DNA from: Aldehydirespirator sp965221185
Lineage (GTDB): Bacteria > Actinomycetota > Acidimicrobiia > Acidimicrobiales > Aldehydirespiratoraceae
Direction: 5' to 3'
DNA length: 64,000 nucleotides
Assembly (NCBI GenBank): GCA_965221185.1
Contig: OZ244866.1
Coordinates: forward strand, 1,736,001-1,800,000
Shown: positions 18,308-26,842 of the stretch, in pieces
Layout of the letters: each line of letters starts with the position of its first letter
Position numbering within the stretch: the stretch's first letter is position 1
Notes under the pieces: model-generated
What the model was told of the DNA's origin: nothing
The model's input: the letters and a program-made list of their open reading frames with translations, nothing else
The model's database searches: none
Program-made: the position numbers and the translations under genes

Positions 18308-18895
18308 TCAGCCGCTGAAGATCCTCTGGACGGACTCGCAGGGCTCCTCGCCCGACGGGCACACGGGATGGGCGCGCGATCCGAACTGGGTCACGCTCAC
18401 GATTAGGAAGCACTGGTTGCAGGTCCACTCGTCCGAACGCGGCGGAGCCACCGAAACGGTCTTCGACTGGCCGGAAGTGTTGTCTTCCTCGTCCTCCTCG
18501 TCGTCGCTCGCCGCGATGCGGTCCCGAAGGATCTCCTCCAGGTCGGCCTCCACGTCGCTGGGGTGGGCTTCCTCGTCGTCGTCATCGTCGGCAGGGAGCG
18601 GGACGTCATCGTCATCATCGTCATCATTGTCCTCAAGGGCTACGGCGGCATCGTCGTTCAGGGCTGCGTCGTCGTCGCCGGCAGGGCCCTCGTCGTCTTC
18701 GGCAAGATGCTCGTTGTCTTCGGCAAGATGCTCGTTGTCTTCGGCGAAATCGTCGTCCTCCGCGACGAAATCGTCGTCTTCGGCAAAATCCTCGTCGTCG
18801 TCAGCGGCGAAGTCGTCGCTCAGGTCGCCTTCGACGTCGTTCCCATCGCCGAAGTCGACAAGATCGGCGTCGTCAAGTGGGTGTTGCTGGGTCAT
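18308..18895 (-). CDS. Highly acidic DUF4193-like protein
   Basis: 195 residues. The first three quarters are almost entirely Asp, Glu and Ala, with a near-repeat AEDNEHLAEDNEHLAED; the C-terminus has SDEWTCNQCFLIVSVTQFG, resembling the DUF4193 zinc-ribbon-like end (E-F-T-C-x-x-C-F-L-V). Family members are usually about 100 residues, so the acidic part is expanded. A 21-base direct repeat around 18709-18750 encodes the duplicated segment. ATG 18895 is the first Met before the acidic region. Function is unknown; the DUF4193 assignment rests on the C-terminal motif only. Confidence 0.7.
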   Translation of the reverse strand: MTQQHPLDDADLVDFGDGNDVEGDLSDDFAADDDEDFAEDDDFVAEDDDFAEDNEHLAEDNEHLAEDDEGPAGDDDAALNDDAAVALEDNDDDDDDDVPLPADDDDDEEAHPSDVEADLEEILRDRIAASDDEEDEEDNTSGQSKTVSVAPPRSDEWTCNQCFLIVSVTQFGSRAHPVCPSGEEPCESVQRIFSG

Positions 18896-19037
18896 CGCTC
18901 CTGTGGAGGGATCGCGGCCAGAGGATGTGCGGCGGATCATAGACACAGATCGGCGGGGTGCAACCGCATTCCGTCGACGGCACGCGGCCAGGGCCACGCC
19001 CCGAGCAGGCGCACGTCTCATTTGAGCGCCCGACGGC

Positions 19038-20669
19038 CTACAGGCTCGACGAGGGGTGCGAATTCGATGCCCGAAGCTGCTCGGCCCGCTTCTCCGCGTC
19101 GAGCCGACCCAGCCCCGGATCCTCTTCATGGTTCACGAACGACATGAGTTCGGCGACCGCCGTGTGCCCGGCCTCCTCGGCAATGAGGCGGTGCATCCGC
19201 TGGCAAACCCTGCGGTAGGCCGGATGGCCCTGCAGGGTGGTGCGCAACTCAACCATGTGCATGGCCTCCCGCGCGTTCATCTGCATCGTGTAGCGCACCC
19301 GGTAGGCCAGAGCCACCGCGTAGGCGGCCTGATCCGGCACCTCGGTGCTGAGCGCCTCGTAGAGCCGGGCCGACCGGGCCATCACCGCGTCGAACTGCTC
19401 GTCCACATCGGCGGCGTTCACCGCTTCGGGCCGCACGAAACCATGGCGGGTGGACAACGGCTGCCATTCGATGGTGAGCATCCGATGGCGCTGCAGGTCG
19501 CGGAACGCCCCGTAGTCCGACACGACGTCGAACCGATAGTAGACCCGCTCCAGGGCGCGGCCCGGCCGATGGCGGCGGTTCATGCGCTCGCCGCAATAGG
19601 CCCGCACCACCTCGATGCGCTCGACCGGGGACATGGCCCTCACCCTGGCCTCGATGGCGCGCTCCGACAGCGACGTGTGCGGATACAGCATCGCGGTGAT
19701 CACCTTCGTCTCCCCGTCGGGGTCGAAGTCCACGAGCTCCACCGAGTCGTCCGACACCGGGCCTCCGACGGCGTCGCCGAACACGCGGTCCGCGAGGTCG
19801 TCCATGGCGGCGCGGTTGTTCGCCATGTAGCTCGTGGTGAGCCCGCCCCGGTCGGGCAGGTCCACCCGCTTGAGGAACGAGGGGATCACCTTGCGCAGCT
19901 CGCTTAGCATCATGTCGGCGTAGAGGCGCGATTCGGGCAGGGGGTGGGCCCTCATGCGAAGCAGCAGGGCCTCGTAAGACTGGCCGGTTCCGTAGATGCC
20001 CACGTTGCTAAGCGACGCAGCCGGGAGCATGCCGCGAATAGAGTCCAGTGCTCGGGCCTTGATGGCCTGCCGGTAGGCGAAGTCGGAGTCACCCTGCTGC
20101 TTGGGCGTATTGGCCCGGAAGAAGTCCTGCATGACCGGGACGAGCTCCGAGTAGGCCGAGAACATGCGGTCCATGTCGCCGACGTAGCGGGTGCCAAGCG
20201 ACGAGTTCAGCACCTGCGCGTCCCGGTAGTAGCGGTAGCGCCCGCCGAGGCGCTGGTCGTACGCGATGTAGCGGGTGCTCTGCTCCAGGTACGCCATGAG
20301 GCGGCCCCACTCCAGCACCTTGGTGAGGAGGTTGGAGGCCTGCTCGCAGGCCAGGTGGACACCGCCGAGTTGGGCCACGGAGTCGTCGCCGTACTCGAAG
20401 AAGACCCGGTCGTACAGCGCCTCGGCCCGGCGCAGGCCGACGGTGGCATCAATGGTTATGTCGCCTGCGATGTCCAAGTCGTCGACGAACTCGTCGAGGA
20501 ACAGCCGGCGCAGGCTCGACATGGACCGGGAGTAGCGGGCGAACAGGGCGCCCTTCACGACCTCGGGCAGGTTCACCAGAGCGAAAACCGGCTGGTCCAG
20601 GTTGGTGAAGTACCGGCGCAGTATGTCGGCCTCCTCGGACGAGAAGGGCTCTGCGGCGTACAGGTTCAC
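19038..20669 (-). CDS. Two-domain ThyX-like protein (FAD-dependent thymidylate synthase family)
   Basis: The protein is about 544 residues, twice a normal ThyX, and looks like two ThyX-fold halves. The first half has LEQSTRYIAYDQR, recalling the SxRY end of the ThyX motif; the second has FRDLQRHRMLTIEWQPLST, recalling the RHR start. No single canonical RHRx7S motif is present, so catalytic activity is uncertain. GTG 20669 (then NLYAAEPFSSEEAD) is preferred: the frame continues upstream to 20771 but those 34 codons lie in dispersed element E2 and read as its usual ARAARERSEQERE. Annotating the longer start would add repeat sequence. Confidence 0.82.
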   Translation of the reverse strand: MNLYAAEPFSSEEADILRRYFTNLDQPVFALVNLPEVVKGALFARYSRSMSSLRRLFLDEFVDDLDIAGDITIDATVGLRRAEALYDRVFFEYGDDSVAQLGGVHLACEQASNLLTKVLEWGRLMAYLEQSTRYIAYDQRLGGRYRYYRDAQVLNSSLGTRYVGDMDRMFSAYSELVPVMQDFFRANTPKQQGDSDFAYRQAIKARALDSIRGMLPAASLSNVGIYGTGQSYEALLLRMRAHPLPESRLYADMMLSELRKVIPSFLKRVDLPDRGGLTTSYMANNRAAMDDLADRVFGDAVGGPVSDDSVELVDFDPDGETKVITAMLYPHTSLSERAIEARVRAMSPVERIEVVRAYCGERMNRRHRPGRALERVYYRFDVVSDYGAFRDLQRHRMLTIEWQPLSTRHGFVRPEAVNAADVDEQFDAVMARSARLYEALSTEVPDQAAYAVALAYRVRYTMQMNAREAMHMVELRTTLQGHPAYRRVCQRMHRLIAEEAGHTAVAELMSFVNHEEDPGLGRLDAEKRAEQLRASNSHPSSSL

Positions 20670-20681
20670 AAGGCGCGACCT

Positions 20682-20829
20682 TAGAACACGCGCGGGTAGG
20701 TGTTGGCGACCTGCGGTGCAGCGTCCTGTCTCCCGCTCTTGTTCGCTGCGCTCACGGGCCGCTCGGGCCACGGCCTCGCTGAGCGCCCGCGATCGCTCCC
20801 ACGAATCGCCGGCTGCCCGCTCGGCCTCA
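20682..20829 (+). repeat. AGAGGCC element copy E2
   Basis: Lies between the M20 gene and the ThyX-like gene, both minus strand. The conserved core CCCGCTCTTGTTCGCTGCGC is at 20732-20751. The conserved end (20813-20829) is 40 bases beyond the M20 stop and the other end 13 bases before the ThyX start. The ends are more degenerate than in E1 and E3; both carry GCGGG instead of GCGGA. Confidence 0.8.
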
Positions 20830-20868
20830 GGGGCGCAGCCGGCCCCGGGCGCGGATCGCCGGGCGGGT

Positions 20869-22041
20869 TCAGGACGTCGCGAACGCGGCTCGTGCGCCGG
20901 TCATCACGGATCGGTCCAGCCAGCAGTCCAGCGCGGTCATGGCCAGCACCTTGGCGCCGTCGATGACCGCCGAGTCTCCCTCGGGGCCCCGGGCGTACTC
21001 GGCGAAGACCGGGGTGTGGATAGCCACGTCATCGGGGGCAACCTTGATCATGGGATGTATGGCGGGAACGGTGTAGCTCACGTTGCCCATGTCGGTGCTG
21101 CCCACCACGCGGGTCTCCGGGTCGGCCACGGTCGTCCTGCCCACCGCTCCGAGATTGGCCAGGTAGCAGTCCAGCAGCGCGGGGTTGTCGTTCATGTCGG
21201 CGTAGGCCCGATCGGCCCATTCGATGTCAACCTCGCAGCCGGCCGCGTCCGCGCCCGCCCTCAGGCAGGCCGCCACCCGCTCCTTGAGCGGCTCGATGGT
21301 CAACAGGTTGGTCGAGCGCACGTACCACTCGGCCGCGGCCGTGGCCGGAACGATGTTGGCCTTCGCTCCGCCGTCGGTGAATATGCCGTGGATCCGCTCG
21401 TCGTAGCGGATGTGCTGGCGCAGCGCGGCTACGGCGTTGTAGCCGAGCACAGCGGCGTCGAGCGCGTTGCGGCCCTTCTCGGGCGCGGCCGCGGCGTGGG
21501 CCGCCGCGCCCGTGTAGCGGGCGTTGAGCCGCTGCACCGCCACCGCGTGGAACACCCTGAGCTCGTGGTTGGCGGGGTGAACCATCATGGCCGCGTCGGC
21601 GTCGGAGAACGCACCCGCCCGCAGCATGATCTCCTTGCCTCCCCCGCCCTCCTCGGCGGGGGTTCCCATGACCGCCACCCGCCCGCCGGCCTCACCGGCC
21701 AGAGCGGCCAGGGCGAGGCCTGCCCCCAGGCCCGACGCGGCGATGATGTTGTGCCCGCAGGCGTGGCCGATCCCGGGGAGGGCGTCGTACTCGCACACCA
21801 CCGCCACCACCGGTCCGTCACCAGCGCCGGCGCGGGCCTCGAAAGCGGTGTCGAGGCCGTAGGCGCGGCGCTGCACGGCCAGGCCGTGGTCGGACAGCAC
21901 CTCGGTGAGCAGACCGTGCGCATGGTGCTCCTCGAAGCACAGCTCGGGCCGGGCGTGGATGCGGTGCGACACGTCGAGCAGTTCGGGAGCCAGGCGGTCG
22001 ATCTCGTCGCACGCCCGCTGCTTGGCTTCAGCGATGTCCAT
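20869..22041 (-). CDS. M20 family amidohydrolase (AbgB/aminoacylase-like)
   Basis: A 390-residue metallohydrolase of the M20D type that removes acyl or p-aminobenzoyl groups from amino acids. Metal-binding and catalytic features are visible: RIHARPELCFEEHHAHGLL, CEYDALPGIGHACGHNI with the His/Asp/Cys cluster, GTPAEEGGGGKE with the catalytic Glu, and VHPANH. The C-terminal VGSTDMGNVSYTVPAIHPM is characteristic of AbgB-like members. No transporter is adjacent. Start ATG 22041 follows 49 bases after element E3. Confidence 0.9.
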   Translation of the reverse strand: MDIAEAKQRACDEIDRLAPELLDVSHRIHARPELCFEEHHAHGLLTEVLSDHGLAVQRRAYGLDTAFEARAGAGDGPVVAVVCEYDALPGIGHACGHNIIAASGLGAGLALAALAGEAGGRVAVMGTPAEEGGGGKEIMLRAGAFSDADAAMMVHPANHELRVFHAVAVQRLNARYTGAAAHAAAAPEKGRNALDAAVLGYNAVAALRQHIRYDERIHGIFTDGGAKANIVPATAAAEWYVRSTNLLTIEPLKERVAACLRAGADAAGCEVDIEWADRAYADMNDNPALLDCYLANLGAVGRTTVADPETRVVGSTDMGNVSYTVPAIHPMIKVAPDDVAIHTPVFAEYARGPEGDSAVIDGAKVLAMTALDCWLDRSVMTGARAAFATS

Positions 22042-22089
22042 GTCGGTGATCCTAGGGCCCCACCGAGGGTGCCTGCGCCGGCCCGCCCT

Positions 22090-22240
22090 AGAGGCAGCGC
22101 GGATAGGTGGTCAACGCCTCGCGGTGAGGAGTTGTGATTCCCGCTCTTGTTCGCTGCGCTCTCGGGCCGCTCGGGCCACGGCCTCGCTCAACACCTTGCG
22201 AGCTTCTTCATAGAGTGTGGCCTATCCGCTCGGCCTCTTA
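22090..22240 (+). repeat. AGAGGCC element copy E3
   Basis: A full-length copy with near-perfect ends: AGAGGCAGCGCGGATAGG at 22090-22107 and, inverted, AGAGGCCGAGCGGATAGG at 22221-22238 (15 of 18 pairing). The core (CCCGCTC through GCCTCGCT) is at 22141-22188. On the minus strand the conserved end begins directly at the TAA stop of the diacylglycerol-kinase-like gene, so stop codon and element share a base. Confidence 0.9.
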
Positions 22241-22879
22241 GGTTCCGGCAGGAATCCAGACCTCCAGGGCGCCGGGCTCCACCCGCAGGCTGAGGGTTCG
22301 GGCCCGGGCCAGGCGGCGACCGTCCAGGTAGACGTCCAGGGCCGGGTCGAAGTCGTATTGGGCTGCCGCGGTGCGGCGCTGGGTGATGCCCGGATGAGGA
22401 ACGTGGGTGCCCGAGGGCAGGCGGCGGCGCGCCGCGAGGCGCACCGACAGCCTCGGGCTGGCGTCGAACACGTCGAGACGCCCGTCCCCGGGATGTGATC
22501 GGGGCGCCGCGTTCCAGCGGTCGATGAACGAGGCGTTGGCTACCACCAGCAGCCGGCCCCGCCACCACGATCTGCGGGCGACGAGATGGGCGACGAACCA
22601 GTGGAGTCGGCCATCGATCAGTGCGGCGCCCACGTCGACGACCACCCGGGTGCCGGCCGAAGCCGCGGCAGCCTCGCCGGAGCCGGCTTGAGCCACACCG
22701 AGGGTGCGGGCCAGGTCGCCGCCCGTCAGCACCACCGCAGGGATCGGACGGTTGGCCCGGCGGGCATCGGCCACGATCTCGCCCGCGGCGGCGTCGTTCA
22801 CCGCCGTCAGCGCACCGGCAGGGATCTCGCCGGCCTCGCCCCAGTCGGCGCCCCAGCCAGGACCCCGCTCGCCAATCAC
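22238..22879 (-). CDS. Diacylglycerol-kinase-like protein with degenerate catalytic motif
   Basis: 213 residues. The C-terminal half resembles the beta-sandwich of DgkB/YegS lipid kinases: VVANASFIDRWNAAPRSHPG, DGRLDV, RLPSGTHVPHPG and VYLDGRR. The N-terminal part is shorter than in active kinases and has TGGDLARTLG where GGDGT is expected. It is therefore either a specialised branch or a non-catalytic relative. GTG 22879 has GGAG 5 bases upstream. The TAA stop is the first triplet touching element E3. Confidence 0.62.
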   Translation of the reverse strand: MIGERGPGWGADWGEAGEIPAGALTAVNDAAAGEIVADARRANRPIPAVVLTGGDLARTLGVAQAGSGEAAAASAGTRVVVDVGAALIDGRLHWFVAHLVARRSWWRGRLLVVANASFIDRWNAAPRSHPGDGRLDVFDASPRLSVRLAARRRLPSGTHVPHPGITQRRTAAAQYDFDPALDVYLDGRRLARARTLSLRVEPGALEVWIPAGT

Positions 22880-22927
22880 GCCGTCTCCGGGCCGGCCTGG
22901 GGCCGCTGCGCCGACATTGGTGCGCTG

Positions 22928-23076
22928 AGAGCGTGCGCGGGTAGGTGGCGAGCGCTCGCGGCGAGACGTCGTGTTTCCCGCTCTTGTTCGCTGCGCTCAC
23001 GGGCCGCTCGGGCCACGGCCTCGCTCTGCACCCTGCGAATTCCTCGTGAACTCATCGCCAACCCGCTCGGCCTCTA
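22928..23076 (+). repeat. AGAGGCC element copy E4
   Basis: Located between the helicase gene and the diacylglycerol-kinase-like gene, both minus strand. Ends are AGAGCGTGCGCGGGTAGG (22928-22945) and, inverted, AGAGGCCGAGCGGGTTGG (23058-23075). Both carry GCGGGT where E1 and E3 carry GCGGAT, a paired change. The conserved end lies 22 bases after the helicase stop. A 61-codon frame runs through it but is not conserved in start or stop in other copies. Confidence 0.85.
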
Positions 23077-23097
23077 AGGGTGCTCACACGCCCACAA

Positions 23098-25248
23098 CTA
23101 CAAGGAATTCGGAGTGATCGCCGCTGACGGGGCCGGATCGTCCTCGTCCACGGCGCCCGACAGCGCCACCACTCCCCTGTTCAGCGCCTCGACCGTCTGC
23201 CGGGCCACCCTGGCGGTGCCGGTATTGGGCGCCACCGCGGCGATCTGGCGCGCCAAGTCGATCAACTGCTTGACGTTGCGCACGAAGTCGCCGGCAGAGA
23301 AGCCCTCATCCATGAGGGCCTCCAGCGCCTCCCCCAACGCCCAGCGGTGGGCCGCGGGAGCGAAGCCGGTCTCCAGGAGCCGGGTGGACCCCGCGGCGGA
23401 GCCCCGCTCGACGGTGCGCAGATCGTCTAGGGCCGCTCCGATGCGGCTCAGGCGGCGGTAGGCGAGGGCCGAGGGGATCCACACCTCCGGGCGCGGGCCC
23501 GGCGAGCGGTGCTCGTAGGTGAAGGCCGACAGAACCGAGGCCAACTCCGGCGCCGACAGGCCGTCGAGCAGCCGGCCGAACAGCGCCTCGGCCACGCACA
23601 GGTCCATCTCGTGGAAGATGCGGCTCACCAGAGTTCCCGAATCGGTGAGCACCCAGCCGTCGAGATGGCCCCGCTTGCGCAACACCGACACGACAGCATC
23701 GAATTGCTGCGAGAGGCTCACCGGCGAGGACGCGGCGTCGGCCCGGTGCTGGGCGAAGGAGCGGGCCAGCAGGCCGCGGACCTCCGCCGCGGGCATGCGG
23801 GCCAGCAGGCCGGCCACCATGTTGTAGGTGGGACCGAAGGCCGACCGCAGCTCGAAAGACCGGCTTGAGGCCAACTCGGCCACCTCCTCGAAGGCACGTT
23901 CCGGCGACCACAGCGCTACCGCCCAGCCGGCCTCGTCGATGCCGCGGCGCCCGGCCCGGCCGGTGAACTGGGTGTACTGGGCTGCGCTGAGCGGGGCGGT
24001 GCGCTGGCCGTCGTACTTCATGAGCTTGTCGATCACCACGCTGCGGGCGGGCATGTTCACGCCCAGCGCCAGGGTCTCGGTGGCGAACACCACCTGCACC
24101 AGTCCCTCGGCGAAGCAGCGCTCCACCACCTCCTTGAAGACGGGGACCATCCCGGCGTGGTGCGACGCGATGCCCAGGCGCAGGCAAGCGGCCCAGCTGC
24201 GGGCACCCAGCACGTCGAGATCGGCCGGATCGAGACCGCCGGTGCGGGCCTCAACCAGCTCGTCGATGCGGGCCGCCTCGGCGTCGTCGGTGTAGCGGAC
24301 TCCGTCGCGGACCAGGCGGGCCACAGCCTGGTCGCATCCCTTGCGGCTGAACACGAACCAGATGACCGGCAGCAGGCCGCGCTCGGACAGCTCGTCGAGC
24401 AGGTCCACGCGTCGCGGCGGCCGCCAGGGCAGGCCCCGCTGATGACCCCGGTGCACCCGATGGGCCGGCTGGCGGGAATGGCCCGGCTCGCGGCGGTGCC
24501 GGGACTGGCGGGATTCACGGGACGTGTCGGGTCGGCCCGGCCGGCGGGACCGGCCCCGACGGCGAGGCTGGCGGGAGGCAACAGGGAGGTCGAAGCGTCC
24601 TCCCTTCGGGTTCGGCTCCCCGTCGACCAGGATGGGCAAGAGTTCCACCGCTTCTGAGCGGCGCCGGCTCACGGCGTACAGGTTGGTGAGCGGCACAGGC
24701 CGCCGGGTCTCGGCCACCACCGCGGTCGGGCCGTGCACCTGGTTGAGCCAGTCGCCCACCTCCCGGTGGTTGGAGACCGTGGCCGACAGGCACACCAGCA
24801 CGACCGTGGGGGGCAGGTGCAGGATCACCTCCTCCCACACCGGCCCGCGGTAAGGGTCCTCCAAGTAGTGCACCTCGTCGAGCACGACCGCGCCCAGCCT
24901 GGCGTCCACTGCTCCCGCATAGATCATGTTGCGCAGCACCTCGGTGGTCATCACCACCGCGTCGGCATCGCCGGCGATGACGTTGTCGCCGGTCAGCAGT
25001 CCCACCCGCGCCGGTCCCAGCCGGCGGCACAGGTCGCGGTATTTCTGGTTGGACAGAGCCTTGATGGGCGTCGTGTAGAAGGCTCTGCGGCCCGCGGCCA
25101 GGGCGGAGTCGACGGCGTGGTCGGCCACCGCCGTCTTGCCCGAGCCGGTCGGCGCGCTCACCAGCACCGACCGCCCGGAGTCGAGATGCTCGATGGCGCG
25201 GCGCTGGAACTCGTCGAGGACGAAGCCAGCCTCCGGCCTCCCTGTCAC
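23098..25248 (-). CDS. helY: Ski2/Mtr4-type DEAD/DEAH RNA helicase (HelY-like)
   Basis: A 716-residue superfamily 2 helicase. Motif I is APTGSGKT, motif II DEVH, motif III LSATVSN, motif VI QFTGRAGRRG; FATETLALGVNMPAR is the Ski2-like motif V. The C-terminal helical region (AFTYEHRSPGPRPE, then LDEGFSAGDFVR-type sequence) fits the actinobacterial HelY group. About 60 Arg/His/Pro-rich residues interrupt the space between the two RecA domains. GTG 25248 is preferred, 31 bases after the tatC stop; the frame is open further upstream but overlaps tatC. In mycobacteria helY likewise lies next to tatC. Confidence 0.9.
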   Translation of the reverse strand: MTGRPEAGFVLDEFQRRAIEHLDSGRSVLVSAPTGSGKTAVADHAVDSALAAGRRAFYTTPIKALSNQKYRDLCRRLGPARVGLLTGDNVIAGDADAVVMTTEVLRNMIYAGAVDARLGAVVLDEVHYLEDPYRGPVWEEVILHLPPTVVLVCLSATVSNHREVGDWLNQVHGPTAVVAETRRPVPLTNLYAVSRRRSEAVELLPILVDGEPNPKGGRFDLPVASRQPRRRGRSRRPGRPDTSRESRQSRHRREPGHSRQPAHRVHRGHQRGLPWRPPRRVDLLDELSERGLLPVIWFVFSRKGCDQAVARLVRDGVRYTDDAEAARIDELVEARTGGLDPADLDVLGARSWAACLRLGIASHHAGMVPVFKEVVERCFAEGLVQVVFATETLALGVNMPARSVVIDKLMKYDGQRTAPLSAAQYTQFTGRAGRRGIDEAGWAVALWSPERAFEEVAELASSRSFELRSAFGPTYNMVAGLLARMPAAEVRGLLARSFAQHRADAASSPVSLSQQFDAVVSVLRKRGHLDGWVLTDSGTLVSRIFHEMDLCVAEALFGRLLDGLSAPELASVLSAFTYEHRSPGPRPEVWIPSALAYRRLSRIGAALDDLRTVERGSAAGSTRLLETGFAPAAHRWALGEALEALMDEGFSAGDFVRNVKQLIDLARQIAAVAPNTGTARVARQTVEALNRGVVALSGAVDEDDPAPSAAITPNSL

Positions 25249-25279
25249 GGCCCGGCTGCGCCGCGATCTATCCCGCGGC

Positions 25280-26113
25280 TCAAGACTTGGCCGCCTCGCG
25301 CTTGCGCTCGCGGCGCCGAGCGAGCACGCCCCACAGGATCGAGATCTCATAGAAGGCGTACATGGGAATCGACAGCGCCATGAGCGTGAAGGGGTCGCCG
25401 CTCGGGGTGATCACCGCCACGAGCGCCACAATTCCGACGATCGCGTAGGAACGGACCTTGCGCAGGGTGCGGTTCTCGACGACGCCCATGGCCTGCAGCC
25501 CGATGAGGAAGATAGGGAACTGGAAGGCGATGCCGAAGGCCACCATCATCTTCACGACGAAGCCCAGGTACTGCTTCGGGCTGAACAGCGACACCAGGTC
25601 GGTGCCGCCGATGTCCTTCAGGAAGTCGAGGGCCCGGGGCAGGCTCCAGTAGGCCAGCGCCCCGCCCAGGAAGAACAGCAGCACACCCGCGCCCACGAAC
25701 GGGATTGCGTAGCGCTTCTCGTGGCGGTACAGGCCGGGCGCGATGAACCGCCACCCCTGCCACAGCAGCACGGGCATGGCCAGGGCCAAACCCGCGTAGC
25801 CGGACACGGTCATGCGCACTCTGAAGGGCTCCAAGGGATCGCTCACATACAAATTGCAGCCACCGTCGGGACCGAACAGGGCGGAATCGATCCGGTCCTC
25901 GACGGGGAAGGTCTTGCAGTACGGCTCCAGCAGGAAGTCGAGGATGAAGGGATACAAGATCCAGCAGGCCACCACGCCCACGCCCACGGCCACGGCCGCC
26001 TTGATCAGGCGGTTGCGGAGCTCGGCCAAGTGCTCCATGAGCGTCATGTGGCCGCCCGCGTCGGAACGCTCTGTGCCGCTGGCGGTGGTGTTGTCGTCGC
26101 CGGTGTTGGTCAT
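25280..26113 (-). CDS. tatC: Twin-arginine translocase subunit TatC
   Basis: TatC is the six-helix receptor for twin-arginine signal peptides. MTLMEHLAELRNRLIKA is the conserved N-terminal motif, and FRVRMTVSGYAGLALAMPVL, PGLYRHEKRYAIPF, FVVKMMVAFGIAFQFP and VITPSGDPFTLMALSIPM mark the remaining helices and loops. 277 residues, with a 22-residue polar N-terminal extension and an Arg/Lys-rich tail. It follows tatA/B with an 18-base gap. Confidence 0.96.
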   Translation of the reverse strand: MTNTGDDNTTASGTERSDAGGHMTLMEHLAELRNRLIKAAVAVGVGVVACWILYPFILDFLLEPYCKTFPVEDRIDSALFGPDGGCNLYVSDPLEPFRVRMTVSGYAGLALAMPVLLWQGWRFIAPGLYRHEKRYAIPFVGAGVLLFFLGGALAYWSLPRALDFLKDIGGTDLVSLFSPKQYLGFVVKMMVAFGIAFQFPIFLIGLQAMGVVENRTLRKVRSYAIVGIVALVAVITPSGDPFTLMALSIPMYAFYEISILWGVLARRRERKREAAKS

Positions 26114-26131
26114 CGCTGCGCCGGGCCGTAC

Positions 26132-26833
26132 TTAAGCGGCCGTGTCAACGCCGGAACCGGACTCATCTACCGTCGGGGCCGACCCGGGCCCCGCCTCATC
26201 CGGGGACGACGCCGCGCCCTCTTCGGGGGTGGCGGAGGTTGCATCGGTCGCTTCGCCGGCCACAAGGGCCTTGCGCTCGGTGGATCCGGTCTCGGCCTCG
26301 GAGTCAATGTCCTCAGTCGAGGCCCCCTCTACGGCCGACTCAGAGGCCCCCACGGAGCCAGAGGCCTCCGCGGCGTCCTTGTCTACAGCCGAGTCAGAGC
26401 CCCCAGCGGAGTCCTCGTCTGGAGCCGAACCCTCGCCAACCGCCGAGTCAGAGCCCCCAGCCGAGTCCTTGTCTGCCGCAGAGTCCTTGCCGGTCGCGGA
26501 GCCCGTACCGGCCGAACTGCCTACGATCGATGCCGCCGCCGCCGGCTCGGCCAGCTTGCGGGGATCGGCGGCCTTCAATGTCTCCTTCATCTCCTGGATG
26601 GGCTTGTTGGTGACCTCGCGCAGGTCCTTGTCGGCCGCCTTCAGCGTGTTGGTCGCTTCCTTGAGAGGCTCCGCCGCCTCGCGCAGTTCCTGCTGGAAGC
26701 CCTGGCCGATGCGACGGATCTCTCCGACCACCTTTCCGATCTGGCGGACGGCGGGGGGCAGCCTGGTGGGGCCGAGCACGATCAGGGCAACGAGCAGGAT
26801 CACGAGGATCTCTGCCCCGCCGAGGTTTCCCAC
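26132..26833 (-). CDS. tatA: Twin-arginine translocase TatA/TatB-type subunit
   Basis: One N-terminal membrane helix (GGAEILVILLVALIVLGPTRLP with the hinge G-P) is followed by an amphipathic helix (VRQIGKVVGEIRRI) and a long acidic Ser/Ala/Asp tail with near-repeats around KDSAGGSDSAV. The residue before GP is Leu, and the helix carries Glu near its start, a TatB-like feature; TatA and TatB cannot be told apart safely. At 233 residues it is about twice the usual length because of the tail. GTG start. It precedes tatC. Confidence 0.85.
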   Translation of the reverse strand: MGNLGGAEILVILLVALIVLGPTRLPPAVRQIGKVVGEIRRIGQGFQQELREAAEPLKEATNTLKAADKDLREVTNKPIQEMKETLKAADPRKLAEPAAAASIVGSSAGTGSATGKDSAADKDSAGGSDSAVGEGSAPDEDSAGGSDSAVDKDAAEASGSVGASESAVEGASTEDIDSEAETGSTERKALVAGEATDATSATPEEGAASSPDEAGPGSAPTVDESGSGVDTAA

Positions 26834-26842
26834 CTTGGCAGC

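Noticed and set aside
20682..20829. Insertion sequence with transposase
   Set aside because: The elements are about 150 bases and carry no transposase motif; no transposase is found anywhere in the window.
22876..23061. 61-codon gene in element E4
   Set aside because: The start and stop are not conserved in the other copies of the element.
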